From Flavobacterium cellulosilyticum (GTDB taxonomy: Bacteria > Bacteroidota > Bacteroidia > Flavobacteriales > Flavobacteriaceae), in assembly GCF_004349355.1 (NCBI RefSeq), contig NZ_SMFK01000022.1:1-49338 (forward strand): a stretch of 49,338 nt of DNA, read 5' to 3'. Both the position numbers and the translations under genes were made by a program. This document shows positions 16,945 through 27,200 of this stretch, piece by piece (the first letter of the stretch is position 1; each line of letters opens with the position of its first letter). The notes beneath the pieces are model-generated. The model saw only the letters and a program-made list of their open reading frames with translations, did not search any database and was not told where the DNA came from.

Positions 16945-18255
16945 ATGAATTCAAAAAAAAGATACCTTTTATTATTTTTAGTGTTATTTTCAGTACTTCA
17001 TCTGCAAGCACAAGAAATTTTAACGATCGAAAATGCCACCAAAATAGCATTAGAAAATAATTTTGAAATAAAAATCGCTTCCAATAATGCCAAAATTGGT
17101 GAAAACAACAACACAATTGGAAACACAGGCATGCTTCCTATAGTGACTGCTTCTGTAGTAGATAATAATAGCATTCAAAATACCTCACAAACGCGCCAAG
17201 ACGATTCCACTGTTTCTTTGAACAATGCCAAAAATAATAGTTTAAATTATGGTGTTGGCCTTGGATGGACTGTATTTGATGGATTGAAAATGTTTGCAAA
17301 AGCCGACCAATTAAAAGCATTACAAAAATTGGGAGAGGCGCAGTTGAAAAAAACCATCTTAATCAAACTGGGACAAGTAAGTCTGAATTATTATGATTTG
17401 GTGCAACAACAACAGCAATTGACCGCTTTAGATTCGAGTATCGTTATTTCGAAACAAAGATTGGAATTAGCAAAAAATCGTTATACAATAGGGAAAGCTT
17501 CAAAACTAGAAGTATTAAATGCGCAAGTGGATTTGAATACTGATCAAGTTGCATTGTTACGTCAAAAAGAATCTTATGCCAATACTAAAATTGCTTTGAA
17601 TCAGATATTAGCTCGAGATTCAAAAACACCATTTGAAGTGGCAGATGAAATAATGGTAGATGAAAAATTGATTTACAGTGATTTATTAGATTTAGCACAA
17701 AAACAAAACCCTGAATTAGAAGCACAAATAATAAACAATCGCATTGCCGAATTAGAACTTAAAAAAGTAAAATCAGATCGTTATCCTACAATATCGTTAA
17801 CTTCAGCTTATAATTTTGCCGATAGCCAATCGAGTTTAGGATTTACAAAACAATCGAATTCTCGAGGTTTAAATTATGGTTTTACAGCTAGCATGAATAT
17901 TTTTGACGGTTTCAATCAAAATAGAAATGAAAAAAACGCCCAAATTGAAGTGGAAAACAGTAAAATTTTTTTAGACCAACAAAATACAATTTTGACCGCT
18001 CAATTAGCAATTTCATTTCAAACCTACTTAACGAATCTTGAGTTAATTAATTTAGAAGCAAATAATGAAACAATTGCAAAACAAAATCTAGAAATCACTC
18101 TTGATAAATTTCATATTGGAACTATAACTTCACTGGAGTTTAGAACCGCACAATTGAATTATATCAATGCAAAAGTGCGTTATAGCGATGCCCAATTTCA
18201 AGCCAAACTTTCTGAAATTGCTTTAAAAGAATTGGCTGGGAATATTAGTTTTTGA
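16945..18255 (+). CDS. TolC-family outer-membrane efflux channel
   Basis: The 436-residue protein starts with a signal peptide (KRYLLLFLVLFSVLHLQAQ) and contains two outer-membrane efflux protein repeats. Each has long alternating helices (for example ISKQRLELAKNRYTIGKASK) of the periplasmic tunnel, with beta segments such as LNYGFTASMNIFDGF for the barrel. It begins two bases after the pump gene stop, so the two are surely co-transcribed. It provides the outer-membrane exit duct for the RND system. Confidence 0.94.
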   Translation: MNSKKRYLLLFLVLFSVLHLQAQEILTIENATKIALENNFEIKIASNNAKIGENNNTIGNTGMLPIVTASVVDNNSIQNTSQTRQDDSTVSLNNAKNNSLNYGVGLGWTVFDGLKMFAKADQLKALQKLGEAQLKKTILIKLGQVSLNYYDLVQQQQQLTALDSSIVISKQRLELAKNRYTIGKASKLEVLNAQVDLNTDQVALLRQKESYANTKIALNQILARDSKTPFEVADEIMVDEKLIYSDLLDLAQKQNPELEAQIINNRIAELELKKVKSDRYPTISLTSAYNFADSQSSLGFTKQSNSRGLNYGFTASMNIFDGFNQNRNEKNAQIEVENSKIFLDQQNTILTAQLAISFQTYLTNLELINLEANNETIAKQNLEITLDKFHIGTITSLEFRTAQLNYINAKVRYSDAQFQAKLSEIALKELAGNISF

Positions 18256-18331
18256 AATCTTTCGTAAGAAATTGTGATTATCACGATTATTTTCAATAGA
18301 TTTAAATTTACTTAGTAAAATAGTTTAATTT

Positions 18332-19255
18332 ATGAATAATAATCGGACATTTATCAATCCTCCAAATTTAACTAACGAGAAATCGTTAAAAACATTAGTG
18401 GAAAACAGATCGGTATATTCCTTAAATCATTGTGAACTCAATCTATTTGAAACCTATGAATCTTCAGTACTTGTTCCATTAAAATTTAATGATTTAGTAG
18501 TAACTAGCATGTTAAGAGGCAAGAAAGTAATGCATCTTTTTGATGATCCTGGTTTTGATTATTTACCCGGAGAAACCGTTGTGATTCCTTCGAATGTTGA
18601 AATGAAAATCGATTTTCCAGAAGCTTCAATAAAAAATCCTACACAATGTTTGGCATTAGCAATAGACCAAACAAAAATTAGCGATACATTACAATTTTTG
18701 AATGAAAGATATCCAAAAGATGGAAAAGACCAATTTTGGCAATTGAATTATCAAAATTATTTTTTTTATAATAATGTGGAATTGGCGACAACCATCAACA
18801 AATTGATAAAAGAATGTATGAGTACCTCTATTACCAAAGATGTATTGGCTGATTTGACTTTGCAAGAATTATTGATTCGAATTATTCAAACACAATCGGC
18901 AAAAGCAATTGACGATGGCGTATTTACCGACCCAAAAAATCCTATTTTTCATGTGGTAGAATTCATTCGGTTGAATTTGAACGAAAATATAAATTTGAAA
19001 CATTTGAGTGAAAAAGTAGGTATGAGTACGGCTTCATTTTATAGACTTTTCAAAAGAGAATTAGGTATGAGTCCTCTTGAATTTGTAATTAACGAGAAAA
19101 TAAGATGTGCCAAGCAATTACTCAAAAATCCTACGATACAAATCAATGAAGTCTGTTATTTATCTGGTTTTGAAGATTCCAATTATTTCATTCGATTGTT
19201 CAAAAAACACGAAGGAATTACACCAAAACAATATCAATTGTTGTACGTAAATTAG
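18332..19255 (+). CDS. AraC-family transcriptional regulator
   Basis: The 307-residue protein has an AraC-type N-terminal sensing domain (about residues 20-190) and a C-terminal DNA-binding domain with two helix-turn-helix units: LKHLSEKVGMSTASFYRLFK near 230-250 and INEVCYLSGFEDSNYFIRLF near 270-290. It is convergent with the DUF779-aldehyde dehydrogenase pair and separated from DUF779 by one base. That arrangement suggests it senses an aldehyde or alcohol and activates the dehydrogenase. It is less likely to control the upstream RND operon. An 11-bp palindrome, GTGATTATCAC, sits upstream at 18274-18284 but has no obvious second copy at the dehydrogenase promoter. Confidence 0.93.
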   Translation: MNNNRTFINPPNLTNEKSLKTLVENRSVYSLNHCELNLFETYESSVLVPLKFNDLVVTSMLRGKKVMHLFDDPGFDYLPGETVVIPSNVEMKIDFPEASIKNPTQCLALAIDQTKISDTLQFLNERYPKDGKDQFWQLNYQNYFFYNNVELATTINKLIKECMSTSITKDVLADLTLQELLIRIIQTQSAKAIDDGVFTDPKNPIFHVVEFIRLNLNENINLKHLSEKVGMSTASFYRLFKRELGMSPLEFVINEKIRCAKQLLKNPTIQINEVCYLSGFEDSNYFIRLFKKHEGITPKQYQLLYVN

Positions 19256-19256
19256 A

Positions 19257-19631
19257 TTATTCAATGTATTTAACAGGCTCAAGCAATTGCTCCTCCTCTG
19301 GTGTGAAAATTCGGTATTCAATTTGAAATGTTTTTTTCAAAGGGGTTTCTAGCGAAAATCCACCTGCTCCAAAAGCATCGATTACGTCCAAAGTAAAATG
19401 GGTATGTTTCCAATATTCGAATAAATCCTTGTCAACCCAAAATTCGGTATTTTCGATTGTACCAATGCAAACATCACCTAATCTTTGATAGAATCCTCCT
19501 TTTTCAAAACATTGCGGCTGTGTTCCCTCACAACATCCTCCGGCTTGATAAAACATCAAATCGCCGTGTTTTTCCTGCAATATTTTAATTAATTCTATTG
19601 CTTTTGCTGTAGCACCAATTCTTTTTATCAT
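19257..19631 (-). CDS. DUF779 protein, aldehyde dehydrogenase-associated
   Basis: This 124-residue protein is a DUF779 member. The conserved core is FYQAGGCCEGTQPQCFEKGG, placing cysteines at 33, 34 and 41, with a fourth at 55 in GDVCIG, plus an HFTLDVIDAFGAGGFSLE segment. DUF779 genes are known to sit next to aldehyde dehydrogenases in many bacteria, as here, but the biochemical role is not established. The clustered cysteines suggest a metal or redox site; that is inference. It lies 77 bp downstream of the dehydrogenase with a terminator-like hairpin between them, which may lower its expression. Confidence 0.9.
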   Translation of the reverse strand: MIKRIGATAKAIELIKILQEKHGDLMFYQAGGCCEGTQPQCFEKGGFYQRLGDVCIGTIENTEFWVDKDLFEYWKHTHFTLDVIDAFGAGGFSLETPLKKTFQIEYRIFTPEEEQLLEPVKYIE

Positions 19632-19645
19632 TTTTTTATAATTTT

Positions 19646-19681
19646 AAAAAAACCTGACAAATTAAGCAATCTGTCAGGTTT
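19646..19681 (-). terminator. Intercistronic terminator or attenuator hairpin
   Basis: AACCTGACA (19651-19659) pairs with TGTCAGGTT (19672-19680). On the minus strand the stem is followed by seven T, so it should stop part or all of the aldehyde dehydrogenase transcript before the DUF779 gene, whose ATG is 15 bp further on. Confidence 0.75.
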
Positions 19682-19707
19682 AAAATTAACGAAATATCAA
19701 CTGATTT

Positions 19708-21213
19708 CTAAAAGAAACCCAATTTCTTTTTGTCATAAGAAATCAACATATTTTTGGTTTGACGATAATGTCCAAGCATCATTTTATGATTTTCACGACC
19801 AATTCCTGATTGCTTGTATCCTCCAAAAGGTGCGCCAGCAGGATAAGAATGATATTGATTAATCCAAACACGACCTGCTTGAATAGCTCTTGGAACCTGA
19901 TAAATTTCGTGCGCATCACGAGTCCAAACTCCAGCTCCTAAACCATACATGGTGTCATTTGCTATTGCAATTGCTTCTTCGGTAGTTTTAAAAGTGGTTA
20001 CCGCTAATACTGGCCCAAAGATTTCTTCTTGGAAAATACGCATTTTATTATTCCCTTTGAAAAGAGTTGGTTTGATATAATAACCGCCTGAAAGATCCCC
20101 TTCCATATGGTTTTCTGCACCACCAATTAACAATTCCGCACCTTCTTCCTTGCCTAATTTAATATAAGACAGTATTTTTTCTTTTTGAACCAATGAAGTC
20201 TGCGCTCCCATCATAGTGCTTCTGTCTAATGGATTTCCCATTTTGATAGCCGCTGTTCTTTCAAGTATTCTTGCAATGAATTTTTCATAAATATCTTCGT
20301 GAATTAATAACCGAGAAGGACAAGTACAAATTTCTCCTTGATTTAAAGCAAATAATACAGCGCCTTCAATAGCTTTATCAAAGAAATCATCATCAGCATC
20401 ACCAACAGATTTCATAAAAATATTTGGAGATTTTCCTCCCAATTCTAATGTGACTGGAATAATATTTTCAGTAGCATATTGCATCACTAAACGACCCGTT
20501 GGAGTAGATCCAGTAAATGCCGCTTTTGATACTTTTTTGTTGGTTACCAAAGCTCTTCCAAGTTCTGCTCCAAAACCATTCACAATATTTATAACCCCAG
20601 GAGGAAGTATATCTCCAATCAATTCCATTAAAACTAAAATAGAAATCGGAGTACTTTCTGCTGGTTTTAAAACGACTGTATTTCCTGCAGCCAATGCTGG
20701 AGCCAGTTTCCATACTGCCATTAAAATTGGAAAATTCCAAGGAATAATTTGAGCAATTACACCTAATGGTTCACTTAGTGCAATAGAAACCGTTTGATGA
20801 TCTAATTCTGCAATTGAACTTTCCTCAGCACGAATTACACCAGCAAAATACCTAAAATGGTCAATTGCCAATGGAATATCCGCAGCTAAGGTTTCCCGAA
20901 TTGCTTTTCCATTATCTATGGTTTCAACAGTAGCTATATATTCAAGATTATCTTCAATAACTTGTGCAATTCTGTTCAATAAATTACTTCGCTCTGTCAC
21001 AGATGTTTTTCCCCAGGTTTGAAAAGCTTCATAAGCCGCATCAACAGCCAAATCAATGTCAACTTTAGTTGAATGAGCCGCCCTAGTAAATACTTTTCCA
21101 TCAATAGGAGAAACAACATCAAAATATTGTCCTCCGATTGGTGCAACAAATTTTCCTCCTATGTAATTATTGTACGTTGCCTTAAATTCAGGTCTTTTTA
21201 CTATGTTGTCCAT
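19708..21213 (-). CDS. NAD(P)-dependent aldehyde dehydrogenase
   Basis: The 501-residue protein is a full-length aldehyde dehydrogenase of the group close to acetaldehyde dehydrogenases (AldA/AcoD/ExaC-like), oxidising aldehydes to acids in the cytoplasm. Seen: IIPWNFPILMAVWKLAPALA (substrate/cofactor channel), FTGSTPTGR (nucleotide-binding turn), general-base glutamate in VTLELGGKSPNIF near residue 260, nucleophile cysteine in NQGEICTCPSR near 297, and EEIFGPVLAVTTF near 395. Two cysteines flank the active site, as is common in this group. The DUF779 partner and the facing AraC gene support a role in alcohol or aldehyde catabolism or detoxification. A consensus-like promoter lies directly upstream. 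Confidence 0.95.
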   Translation of the reverse strand: MDNIVKRPEFKATYNNYIGGKFVAPIGGQYFDVVSPIDGKVFTRAAHSTKVDIDLAVDAAYEAFQTWGKTSVTERSNLLNRIAQVIEDNLEYIATVETIDNGKAIRETLAADIPLAIDHFRYFAGVIRAEESSIAELDHQTVSIALSEPLGVIAQIIPWNFPILMAVWKLAPALAAGNTVVLKPAESTPISILVLMELIGDILPPGVINIVNGFGAELGRALVTNKKVSKAAFTGSTPTGRLVMQYATENIIPVTLELGGKSPNIFMKSVGDADDDFFDKAIEGAVLFALNQGEICTCPSRLLIHEDIYEKFIARILERTAAIKMGNPLDRSTMMGAQTSLVQKEKILSYIKLGKEEGAELLIGGAENHMEGDLSGGYYIKPTLFKGNNKMRIFQEEIFGPVLAVTTFKTTEEAIAIANDTMYGLGAGVWTRDAHEIYQVPRAIQAGRVWINQYHSYPAGAPFGGYKQSGIGRENHKMMLGHYRQTKNMLISYDKKKLGFF

Positions 21214-21235
21214 GTTTTTATAAATTTTGTTTTTT

Positions 21236-21264
21236 CAAAAATAGTCTCATTCAATTCAATACAA
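21236..21264 (-). promoter_or_regulatory. Probable promoter of aldehyde dehydrogenase
   Basis: On the minus strand TTG (21264-21262), 18 bp, then TATTTTTG (21243-21236), matching TAnnTTTG. The -7 box ends 22 bp before ATG 21213, giving a leader of about 16 nt. Confidence 0.6.
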
Positions 21265-21425
21265 TAGCACAATTCATTCAAATAGTAGCATAAAATTTTA
21301 CTTTGTATTTATTTATAGCTATTAAATGAAATATTATATAATTATTAATAAATTATATTAAATAATTCCTATTTACAAACAATTATTTTTTTTCGATATT
21401 CAAAAATAAAAAACCAAATAAATAG

Positions 21426-21457
21426 TTTCTTTCTACAAACAGCAATCCTTATATTTG
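21426..21457 (+). promoter_or_regulatory. Probable promoter of pheT
   Basis: TTTC (21426-21429), 20 bp, then TATATTTG (21450-21457), an exact -7 box with a slightly imperfect -33 box. The leader to ATG 21509 would be about 45 nt and encodes no Phe-rich leader peptide. Confidence 0.6.
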
Positions 21458-21508
21458 CATCCGAGACCGCAAGTCAAACTGACTAAGTAATATTATTTAA
21501 AATTTCAA

Positions 21509-23929
21509 ATGAAAATATCGTACAACTGGTTAAAACAGTTCATAAAAATAGACTGGAAATCCGAAGAGACCGCTGCCCTATTGACCGATTTAGGTCTTGA
21601 AGTTGAAATGGTCGATAAATACCAATCTGTAAAAGGTGGTCTTGAAGGTATTATTGTGGGTCACGTTCTTACCTGTGTTCAACATCCTGATGCCGACAGA
21701 TTAAAAGTGACAACAGTAGATTTAGGTCATGGAATTCCATTACAAATTGTTTGTGGAGCGAGTAACGTAGCGGCTGGTCAAAAAGTATTAGTGGCCACTA
21801 TAGGCACTACTTTGTATGATGCAGCAGGAGAATCTTTTCAAATAAAAAAAGGAAAAATTCGCGGACAGGAAAGCCTCGGTATGATTTGCGCCGAAGATGA
21901 ATTAGGTCTTGGAACAAGCCATGAAGGTATTATGGTTCTGGACAATTCAGTTCTCGCAGGAGTAAAAGCATCTAGTCTTTTTAATATTGAAAACGATGAA
22001 GTTTTTGAAATCGGATTAACTCCCAATCGTGCTGATGCCATGAGCCATTTAGGAACTGCCCGTGATTTAAGAGCTGGTTTAATGCAAACAGGTTTAAATG
22101 TTGAATTCATTACACCGTCTGTAAGTAATTTTAGAGTAGACAAACGTATTTTAAAAATTGACGTTGCTGTAATTGAAGCTAAATTAGCTCCTAGATATTG
22201 TGGTGTTACCATTTCTGGGATTACTATTAAACCTTCTCCAAGATGGTTACAAGACCGACTAAAAGCAATTGGAATTAATCCAAAAAACAACATTATTGAT
22301 GTTACTAATTATGTTTTACATGAGTTAGGACAACCGCTACATGCTTTTGATGCTGCTAAAATACATGGTAAAATCACAGTAAAAACACTCCCTGCTGGGA
22401 CAAAGTTCACCACTCTAGATGATATCGAAAGAACTTTGCATGAAGAGGATTTAATGATTTGTGATGAAAACGAACCACTTTGTATAGCAGGTGTTTTTGG
22501 TGGTAAAAAATCAGGGGTTACTGAAAAAACAACCTCAATATTCTTAGAAAGTGCCTATTTTAATCCAGTAAGTATTCGAAAAAGTGCTAAAAGACATCAA
22601 TTAAACACTGATGCTTCTTTTAGATTTGAAAGAGGAATTGATCCAACAATAACAGCTTATGCCCTGAAAAGAGCCGCTTTATTAATTCAAGAAGTTTCTG
22701 GAGGCGAAATCACCTCGGATATTGTTGACATCTATCCAAAGAAAATTGAAGATTTTCCAGTGGTTTTGAACTTTAATAACGTAAAGAAAATTATTGGCCA
22801 AGAACTTCCAAAGGAAATCATCAAGAATATTCTTGCCTCATTAGAAATAAAAATAAATAGTGTTTCCGATGCTGGTTTGGGATTAGTGATTCCTGCTTAT
22901 CGTGTAGATGTTCAAAGAGAAATAGACGTTATCGAAGAAATCCTTCGAGTATATGGATACAACAATATTAAATTTTCGGATAAATTAAATGCTACGGTTT
23001 CCATTTCTCCAAGAACTGAAGATTACAAGGTTCAAAATGTAATTGCATCTCAATTGAATTCTCAAGGATTCAATGAAATGATGGCCAATTCGTTGACTAC
23101 AGCATCTTATATTCAATTGTCCGAAGACTTAAAAGAAGATCATAATGTCATTATGTTAAATCCTTTAAGTAATGATTTAGCAGCCATGAGACAATCCTTA
23201 TTGTTTTCCGGTTTAGAAGCTTTATCCTATAACATTAATCGTAGAAATTCAGATTTGAAATTTTTTGAATTTGGAAAAACCTATCATAAATACCTTGCTG
23301 GTTTCGAAGAACACAAACATTTAACCCTATTTATAACTGGAAATCGAAATCAAGAAAGTTGGACAAATACACAAAAACCATCTGATTTCTTTTTATTCAA
23401 AGGATATGTAAATGGAGTACTTTCGAGATTAGGAATTCAAAAAACACAAAATTTACCAATGACTTCCGATGTGTTTTCAGAAGGAATTGCGATAGGATTT
23501 GGAAATGATATTTTGGTAGAATATGGTGTGGTGAAAAAATCGATTTTAAAACATTTCGATATCAAGCAAGAAGTTTTATTTGCTGATTTCAATTGGGATT
23601 TGATTTTAAAATTTCTTTCCAATAAAATCAAATTCACTGAAATCCCCAAATATCCTGAAGTTCGCAGAGATTTATCTTTATTATTAGATGATAGCGTGTC
23701 TTTCGATACCATTTATAATATTGCCAGACAAACCGAGAAATCCCTTCTAAAAGACATTAATTTGTTTGATGTTTACCAAGGGAATAATCTTCCGGAAGGA
23801 AAGAAATCGTATGCAGTTAGTTTCACCATTCAAGACAACACAAAAACCTTGACCGACGTTCAAATTGACAAAATTATGGGCAAGTTGCAAAAGAATTTCG
23901 AAACGGAATTGGGCGCCAGTTTGAGGTAG
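21509..23929 (+). CDS. pheT: Phenylalanyl-tRNA synthetase beta subunit
   Basis: The 806-residue protein has the bacterial PheT domain order: an N-terminal segment (MKISYNWLKQFIKIDW), an OB-type tRNA-binding domain (about residues 40-155, with HPDADRLKVTTVDLG and IVCGASNVAAGQKVL), B3/B4 editing domain, B5 domain (about 405-480), a catalytic-like core, and a C-terminal ferredoxin-fold anticodon-binding domain (EIPKYPEVRRDLSLLLDD onward). It forms the heterotetramer with PheS, charging tRNA-Phe and editing Tyr-tRNA-Phe. pheS is not adjacent. It is monocistronic, with its own promoter and a strong terminator. Confidence 0.97.
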   Translation: MKISYNWLKQFIKIDWKSEETAALLTDLGLEVEMVDKYQSVKGGLEGIIVGHVLTCVQHPDADRLKVTTVDLGHGIPLQIVCGASNVAAGQKVLVATIGTTLYDAAGESFQIKKGKIRGQESLGMICAEDELGLGTSHEGIMVLDNSVLAGVKASSLFNIENDEVFEIGLTPNRADAMSHLGTARDLRAGLMQTGLNVEFITPSVSNFRVDKRILKIDVAVIEAKLAPRYCGVTISGITIKPSPRWLQDRLKAIGINPKNNIIDVTNYVLHELGQPLHAFDAAKIHGKITVKTLPAGTKFTTLDDIERTLHEEDLMICDENEPLCIAGVFGGKKSGVTEKTTSIFLESAYFNPVSIRKSAKRHQLNTDASFRFERGIDPTITAYALKRAALLIQEVSGGEITSDIVDIYPKKIEDFPVVLNFNNVKKIIGQELPKEIIKNILASLEIKINSVSDAGLGLVIPAYRVDVQREIDVIEEILRVYGYNNIKFSDKLNATVSISPRTEDYKVQNVIASQLNSQGFNEMMANSLTTASYIQLSEDLKEDHNVIMLNPLSNDLAAMRQSLLFSGLEALSYNINRRNSDLKFFEFGKTYHKYLAGFEEHKHLTLFITGNRNQESWTNTQKPSDFFLFKGYVNGVLSRLGIQKTQNLPMTSDVFSEGIAIGFGNDILVEYGVVKKSILKHFDIKQEVLFADFNWDLILKFLSNKIKFTEIPKYPEVRRDLSLLLDDSVSFDTIYNIARQTEKSLLKDINLFDVYQGNNLPEGKKSYAVSFTIQDNTKTLTDVQIDKIMGKLQKNFETELGASLR

Positions 23930-23992
23930 TATTATTAGCTTTATATTTAAGTTGGTCTTTTGCTAAATAAAAAATATCTTTAAAATATATTT

Positions 23993-24031
23993 ATCCCAAA
24001 TCTGAATTGAATTCAGATTTGGGATTTTTTT
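23993..24031 (+). terminator. Strong terminator after pheT
   Basis: ATCCCAAATCTGAAT (from 23993) pairs with ATTCAGATTTGGGAT (to 24025), a near-perfect palindrome with a minimal loop, followed by six T. On the minus strand the flank is less T-rich, so it acts mainly on pheT. Confidence 0.92.
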
Positions 24032-24211
24032 GCTTAACTTATTAAATCGATATAACATTTTTCTACATTTTTTTGGATCTGCACACTTTACTCAACAAAT
24101 AAAAAGACAAGACCGGTAATTAAAAAGAACAATTTTATATTTTTTAATTCTAGGTAATTTTTGACTTAAAAAAAGTAAACTAAGATGAAGAATTAGGAAC
24201 AATCTTTTTAT

Positions 24212-27200
24212 TTATTTTTTCAATATTAGCCTATTTATATTTATCTCTTTATTAAAAATGGTCATCAAATAAACTCCTTTTGCTAATGATTCTAAATTAA
24301 TTTCAAAAGTAGCATCTGAAAAAACCTTATTTAAAATTAATTTTCCATGCATATCATAGAGCATTATGTTTTTGCTACTCTTTTCTAAATTAGTTTCAAT
24401 AGTTAACTTATTTATTACTGGATTAGGAAAAATCTTTAAAGTTGAATCATCAATTAGAATCTTATTAATTTTTCCATTAAAATATTGTAGAGAAAAGTCA
24501 AAAACTTCTTTACCTATTTTCTCTCCAATAATCCGCCCTGGCATATCATCTCCAGGAGGATGGATTCCTCCCCAAATTCTGGATAAACTACACTGATCTG
24601 AAGCATCGCGATAAGTTGCCCATTGTAATTTAACATCCTTAGAAGGTCCCTCCTCAAAAACTAAAAATTCGTTTCTACGAGCAATAAATTCTCCATAACC
24701 ACCTGGAAAAAAAGCATCTCCTGTCAACAATGTCATTACCTCTGCACCTGCTCTGGAATAAGTGGAATGCCCTGAAATATATCCTGCAAAAGGCGGAGTT
24801 ACAAAAGTAGGACGTTGATAAGGCCACCAATTTCGAGCCAAAATCCAACCTACTCCAGCCTCATCATCTTTTGGATCTTTTACATAATCATGGCCTTTCC
24901 AGCAATATAATTTAATTTCACCTAAATACTCCTTATTCGCTCCTACTAAAGGATCATTTTCCTTAACTATTTCAACATGTCCTCGTTCTAAAGGTATGCC
25001 AGCAATATCATAATTAGCCAATGAAGCATCTGAGCTTTGTCCTTTATTTGCCATATAACGAATAGCTGAAATTGGTCTAATATAATCAAACCAACCCTTT
25101 ATTCCCCAAGCAGAAATAGCACAATCATGCATAGCTCCTCCTAAGACAAAATAAGCTTTAACATCCCATTCTAAATTAGACAATATACTACCTTGACCAT
25201 TAAATTTTTTCTTTAATATTTTACTATCACTAACATAATTCAATATGGTAAACCAATGTCCCGGAGGTGTTTCTGAATTGGGCCCATCTGCCCAAAACTC
25301 AGCTAAAACCCTTGTATAATCCCCTCTTAAAACTTTTTGTTCAACATAAGGTTGCTTTGTGTACGGATTTATAGAATATCCTTCACCCACATCTCCTCCT
25401 TCGTTTTCCTTATAAAAATTGGGGTATTCTGCATAATTTTTAGGAAACTTAGACGAATCTATATTACCTATCGATTTTGGTGAAATATCCCAAACTACAC
25501 CATCTTTAGTATCCAAATGAGAAGACCATTTGGAAACTAGCGAAAAACCCCATTTATAAGCTTCGCTTGATTTTGTTTTTTCTTTCAAGTTCAAAATTGG
25601 TGGTATTCCTGGATCGTGATATACCATATATTTATTCCCTAACCGGGTATATTCTTTTTTATCATTTTCACTAAGGGAAAATGGAAATACATTACCCCAT
25701 TCTGGTCCTAAAAAACTTGGTGTGGAGCCCGGAATTAAATTACCACTTTGATCAATAAATGTTTCAAAACTTAAAGGCTGCCATCTATTGGGATCAATAG
25801 CAAACATTGTATTGTCTGGACTGGAGAGATTTAAAGCTTTATTTACTGGTTGATAAAATATATTTTTATACTGATTAATTTCATTTGAACCATCTACAAG
25901 ACCATAATCTATAACCGTTTGAGCAATATAATTCCCTAAGTCCGCACCGTCTCCCAGTGAATAATCTGTTGAAGTAATTGTAATATCATACCCTAATTTA
26001 CTCATTAATGAATCAAAATTCTTTTGAGTTTGAATTTTATCAGGCGAATTTATAAAACGAAAGGATAGTAAGCGATAAACTGCATAACAAATGGCTTTTT
26101 TTCTAGAATTTTCCTTAACTTCATTAGGTACAAAACCGTTAAATAAAGAATTAAAACCATGAACTTCTTTTCCTAATAGATACGTTTCTGCTTCATTATC
26201 AAATACTGCCCAAGCATCATACATGGCAACACTAGTATGAAACAAATTTCTCGCATGTACAGTAGGACGTGCATAATCTTTACGTATTGCTGCTAATAAA
26301 GTTTCATTCCACAATCTTGCAACAGATAAATTTAGTTCTGGCACAACAACTGGTTCCGTTGTTAAATTTACATTCAAAGCAATTTTTTCACTAAAGCACT
26401 TGCTGTTTATTTCAGTTAGTAAAACTACTCCTTGGCTAGCTGTTCCCCATTGTACTTTAATAGATCCTCCTATTCCTCCTTCTACAATTTGCCCCCCTAG
26501 AACTTCCCAATTGGCAGTTGAATTTGAAGCTAAAGGATATGAATAAATTTGTATACTATGAAATACCGCATTTTGGCTCCCCGATATAATTCCTGAGTCT
26601 AACATCATACACTCACCAGAACTTATAGTTGCATAAGAATTATAATTACAAGAAGTAGGATTGGTGCAGCCATAAACTTTTTTGCTAGGCTCAATCGAAA
26701 GAACTTCAAAACCAGTAGCTTCTTTTACAAAAATTGTTTTATCCACTGGGATATTTTGATAGATTTCTACCAATCCAGAAGGCCAAGTAATTTTTAATTC
26801 TATTATTTTATTTTCTGAACCCAATCCAAAATGAATGGGTTTTAAACTTTGAGACAAAAACCCCACTCCAGAATAATAGCGGTACAAAGATCCTTTATAG
26901 GTTTTAATAGCTACTTTAGCTCCAATTGCATCTCTATTTGAAACTGTCCCTTGAAGTTCAACTTTAAGCCAATGCAGATCTGTTTTGGGATTTGTAAAAT
27001 CAGTGATTTTATTTTCATAAAAAAATGATTTTTTATCATTATTGGTTACAAGAACATCTAAATCACCATCATTATCATAATCAAAAACTGCTTCGCTTAC
27101 ACTTACAGCTAAATCTCCTAATTTTGTTTTATCTGAACTGTCAATGAATTTATTCCCCCCATTAGCATATAAATTTTCGAAATACTTATTATTATCACTA

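Noticed and set aside
18274..18284. Palindrome GTGATTATCAC upstream of the AraC gene as a regulator operator
   Set aside because: No second copy was found near the aldehyde dehydrogenase promoter, and 11-bp palindromes are not rare.
18332..19255. AraC protein as regulator of the polysaccharide locus
   Set aside because: It is over 5 kb away, separated by pheT, and directly faces the DUF779-aldehyde dehydrogenase pair, which is the more natural target.
20450..20752. Frames on both strands inside the aldehyde dehydrogenase gene
   Set aside because: They are shadows of the intact 501-residue enzyme.
21458..21508. Attenuator leader peptide or T-box upstream of pheT
   Set aside because: The roughly 50-nt leader has no Phe-rich ORF and no terminator/antiterminator pair.
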